DNA of 64,000 nt from assembly GCA_965262785.1 (NCBI GenBank), contig OZ253559.1:2480001-2544000 (forward strand). Reading direction: 5' to 3'. Below, piece after piece: positions 62,863 to 64,000 of this stretch. The notes under the pieces are model-generated. The model did no database searches and was not told the DNA's origin. It saw nothing but the letters and a program-made list of their open reading frames with translations. The number at the start of each line of letters is the position of its first letter. The first letter of the stretch is position 1. The translations under genes and the position numbers were made by a program. This stretch comes from G965218495 sp965262785. GTDB taxonomy: Bacteria > Bacteroidota > Rhodothermia > Rhodothermales > Bin80.

Positions 62863-64000
62863 ATGCCTAAGTCGAACCAGGACTGGTGGCCAAACCAGTT
62901 GAACCTGACGATTCTCCACCGCCACGGCCGCTTGCCGAATCCTCTGGGCGAGGAATTCGACTACGCCGAGGAATTCAAGTCTCTTGACTTGGATGCCTTG
63001 AAGAAGGACATTTGCGAGTTGATGACAACGTCGCAAGACTGGTGGCCGGCCGACTACGGCCACTATGGGCCGCTTTTCATTCGGATGGCATGGCACAGCG
63101 CAGGCACGTACCGCATCAGCGATGGCCGCGGCGGCGGCGCTTTCGGCACCCAACGCTTCGCACCCCTCAATAGTTGGCCCGACAACGCGAACCTCGACAA
63201 GGCGCGCCGATTGCTTTGGCCAATCAAACAGAAGTACGGCCGGAAGATCTCCTGGGCCGACCTGATGATCTTCGCCGGCAACTGTGCCTTGGAGTCGATG
63301 GGATTGAAGACGCTCGGTTTCGGCGGAGGCCGAGAGGATGTGTGGGAACCTGATGACGTCGATTGGGGGCCAGAGGACACGTGGCTTGGAGACGAGCGCT
63401 ACAGTGGCGACCGGGAACTCCAGGAGCCTCTTGGCGCCGTGCAGATGGGACTGATCTATGTGAATCCGGAGGGGCCGAACGGAATACCGGACCCCGTCGC
63501 GGCAGCCAGGGACATTCGGGAGACTTTCCGGCGCATGGCAATGAATGACGAGGAGACCGTCGCGCTTATTGCCGGCGGGCACACCTTCGGCAAGGCGCAT
63601 GGTGCCGCCGATGTGGGCCGGTATGTCGGTCCCCAACCAGAGGGTGCCGACCTGGATGAGCAGGGCCTCGGCTGGAGGAACAGCTTCGGTACCGGCAAAG
63701 GCGGCGATTCCATCACCAGCGGGTTGGAGGGCGCTTGGACAACCAACCCGGCGAAGTGGGACAACAACTTCCTCAAGAACCTGCACGGCTACGAGTGGGG
63801 GCAGGTGTCGAGTCCTGCAGGTGCGGCGCAGTGGACTCCGAAGGATGCCGCTGCTGAGGGCACCGTGCCTGATGCTCACGATCCATCGAAGAAGCACGCC
63901 CCCATGATGCTGACGACGGACCTTGCATTGAGGATGGACCCGGACTATGCGCCGATTGCGAAGCGCTTCCTGAAGAACCCTGAGGAACTAGCGGACGCAT
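62863..64000 (+). CDS. katG: catalase-peroxidase KatG, 3' end off the window
   Basis: The first 379 codons of a bifunctional heme catalase-peroxidase (about 720 residues when complete). Features include SQDWWPADYGHYGPLFIRMA followed by WHSAGTYR (distal Arg, Trp, His), RFAPLNSWPDN and ADLMIFAGNCALESMG. The Tyr of the Met-Tyr-Trp adduct lies in MGLIYVNPEGPNG, and the proximal His region GGHTFGKAHGA is present. It detoxifies hydrogen peroxide and alkyl peroxides. Start ATG at 62863. Confidence 0.95.
   Translation, partial: MPKSNQDWWPNQLNLTILHRHGRLPNPLGEEFDYAEEFKSLDLDALKKDICELMTTSQDWWPADYGHYGPLFIRMAWHSAGTYRISDGRGGGAFGTQRFAPLNSWPDNANLDKARRLLWPIKQKYGRKISWADLMIFAGNCALESMGLKTLGFGGGREDVWEPDDVDWGPEDTWLGDERYSGDRELQEPLGAVQMGLIYVNPEGPNGIPDPVAAARDIRETFRRMAMNDEETVALIAGGHTFGKAHGAADVGRYVGPQPEGADLDEQGLGWRNSFGTGKGGDSITSGLEGAWTTNPAKWDNNFLKNLHGYEWGQVSSPAGAAQWTPKDAAAEGTVPDAHDPSKKHAPMMLTTDLALRMDPDYAPIAKRFLKNPEELADA

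Noticed and set aside
1..64000. CRISPR array or cas genes
   Set aside because: No regularly spaced repeats and no cas-like proteins were found.

Overview
The window looks like a chromosomal segment of a marine member of the Bacteroidota/Rhodothermota radiation (Rhodothermia-like). The main clues are secreted enzymes ending in the NYPNPF-type beta-sandwich sorting domain of the type IX secretion system, a TonB receptor with an STN domain next to a FecI/FecR-type pair, a tiny AURKAIP1/COX24-type protein, and TAnnTTTG-like promoter boxes. The taxonomic call is inference. The sequence is moderately GC-rich and crowded with insertion sequences and recent gene lesions.

Region 1 (1-17.9 kb, minus strand) is a beta-1,3-glucan (laminarin-like) utilisation locus. 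It holds two paralogous secreted sugar-binding proteins, a GH16 lipoprotein, a clan GH-Q phosphorylase (GH149-like), a clan GH-A glycosidase lipoprotein, a sugar-porter MFS permease and a second GH16 with CBM6 and a sorting domain. The phosphorylase gene is cut in two by a 4,305-bp IS1595-type transposon (8270-12574) with 28-bp inverted ends and an 8-bp target duplication. Removing the transposon and one target copy restores an uninterrupted 1,130-codon frame. The transposon carries two DNA methyltransferases and two unknown small proteins. Its own transposase is split by an 853-nt ORF-less group II intron lying on the opposite strand.

Region 2 (18-36.5 kb) is mostly housekeeping: a glycosyltransferase, tmRNA with terminator, lipoprotein, alpha/beta hydrolase, small ribosomal-type protein, YtxH, YaaA, TauE/SafE, an NfeD pair, a sigma/FecR/TonB-receptor triad, a nucleoside transporter, a UvrD/PcrA helicase, a radical SAM protein, an NTF2-like gene broken by a TAG at the signal-peptide junction, and a phosphodiesterase-type lipoprotein.

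Region 3 (36.9-47.2 kb) holds an IS1634-like element bracketed by 48-bp direct repeats, a tandem duplication of a small membrane protein with a decayed relic of the dusB start, dusB, DUF445, an HD protein, an Mla-type lipid transport operon and radA.

Region 4 (47.2-53.6 kb) is an ECF sigma factor, its membrane anti-sigma factor and three related secreted coiled-coil proteins. A transposon whose transposase is fused to a DruA-like (DUF4338) domain separates the second and third. Region 5 (53.7-57.1 kb) is apt, ridA, an SDR, mnmA and a small lipoprotein.

Region 6 (57.1-62.7 kb) is a decay zone. It contains an alditol-oxidase-type pseudogene, a beta-propeller gene interrupted by a two-transposase IS256 element (one transposase apparently catalytically dead), a second frameshifted gene and an IS5 remnant. 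A catalase-peroxidase gene runs off the right edge.
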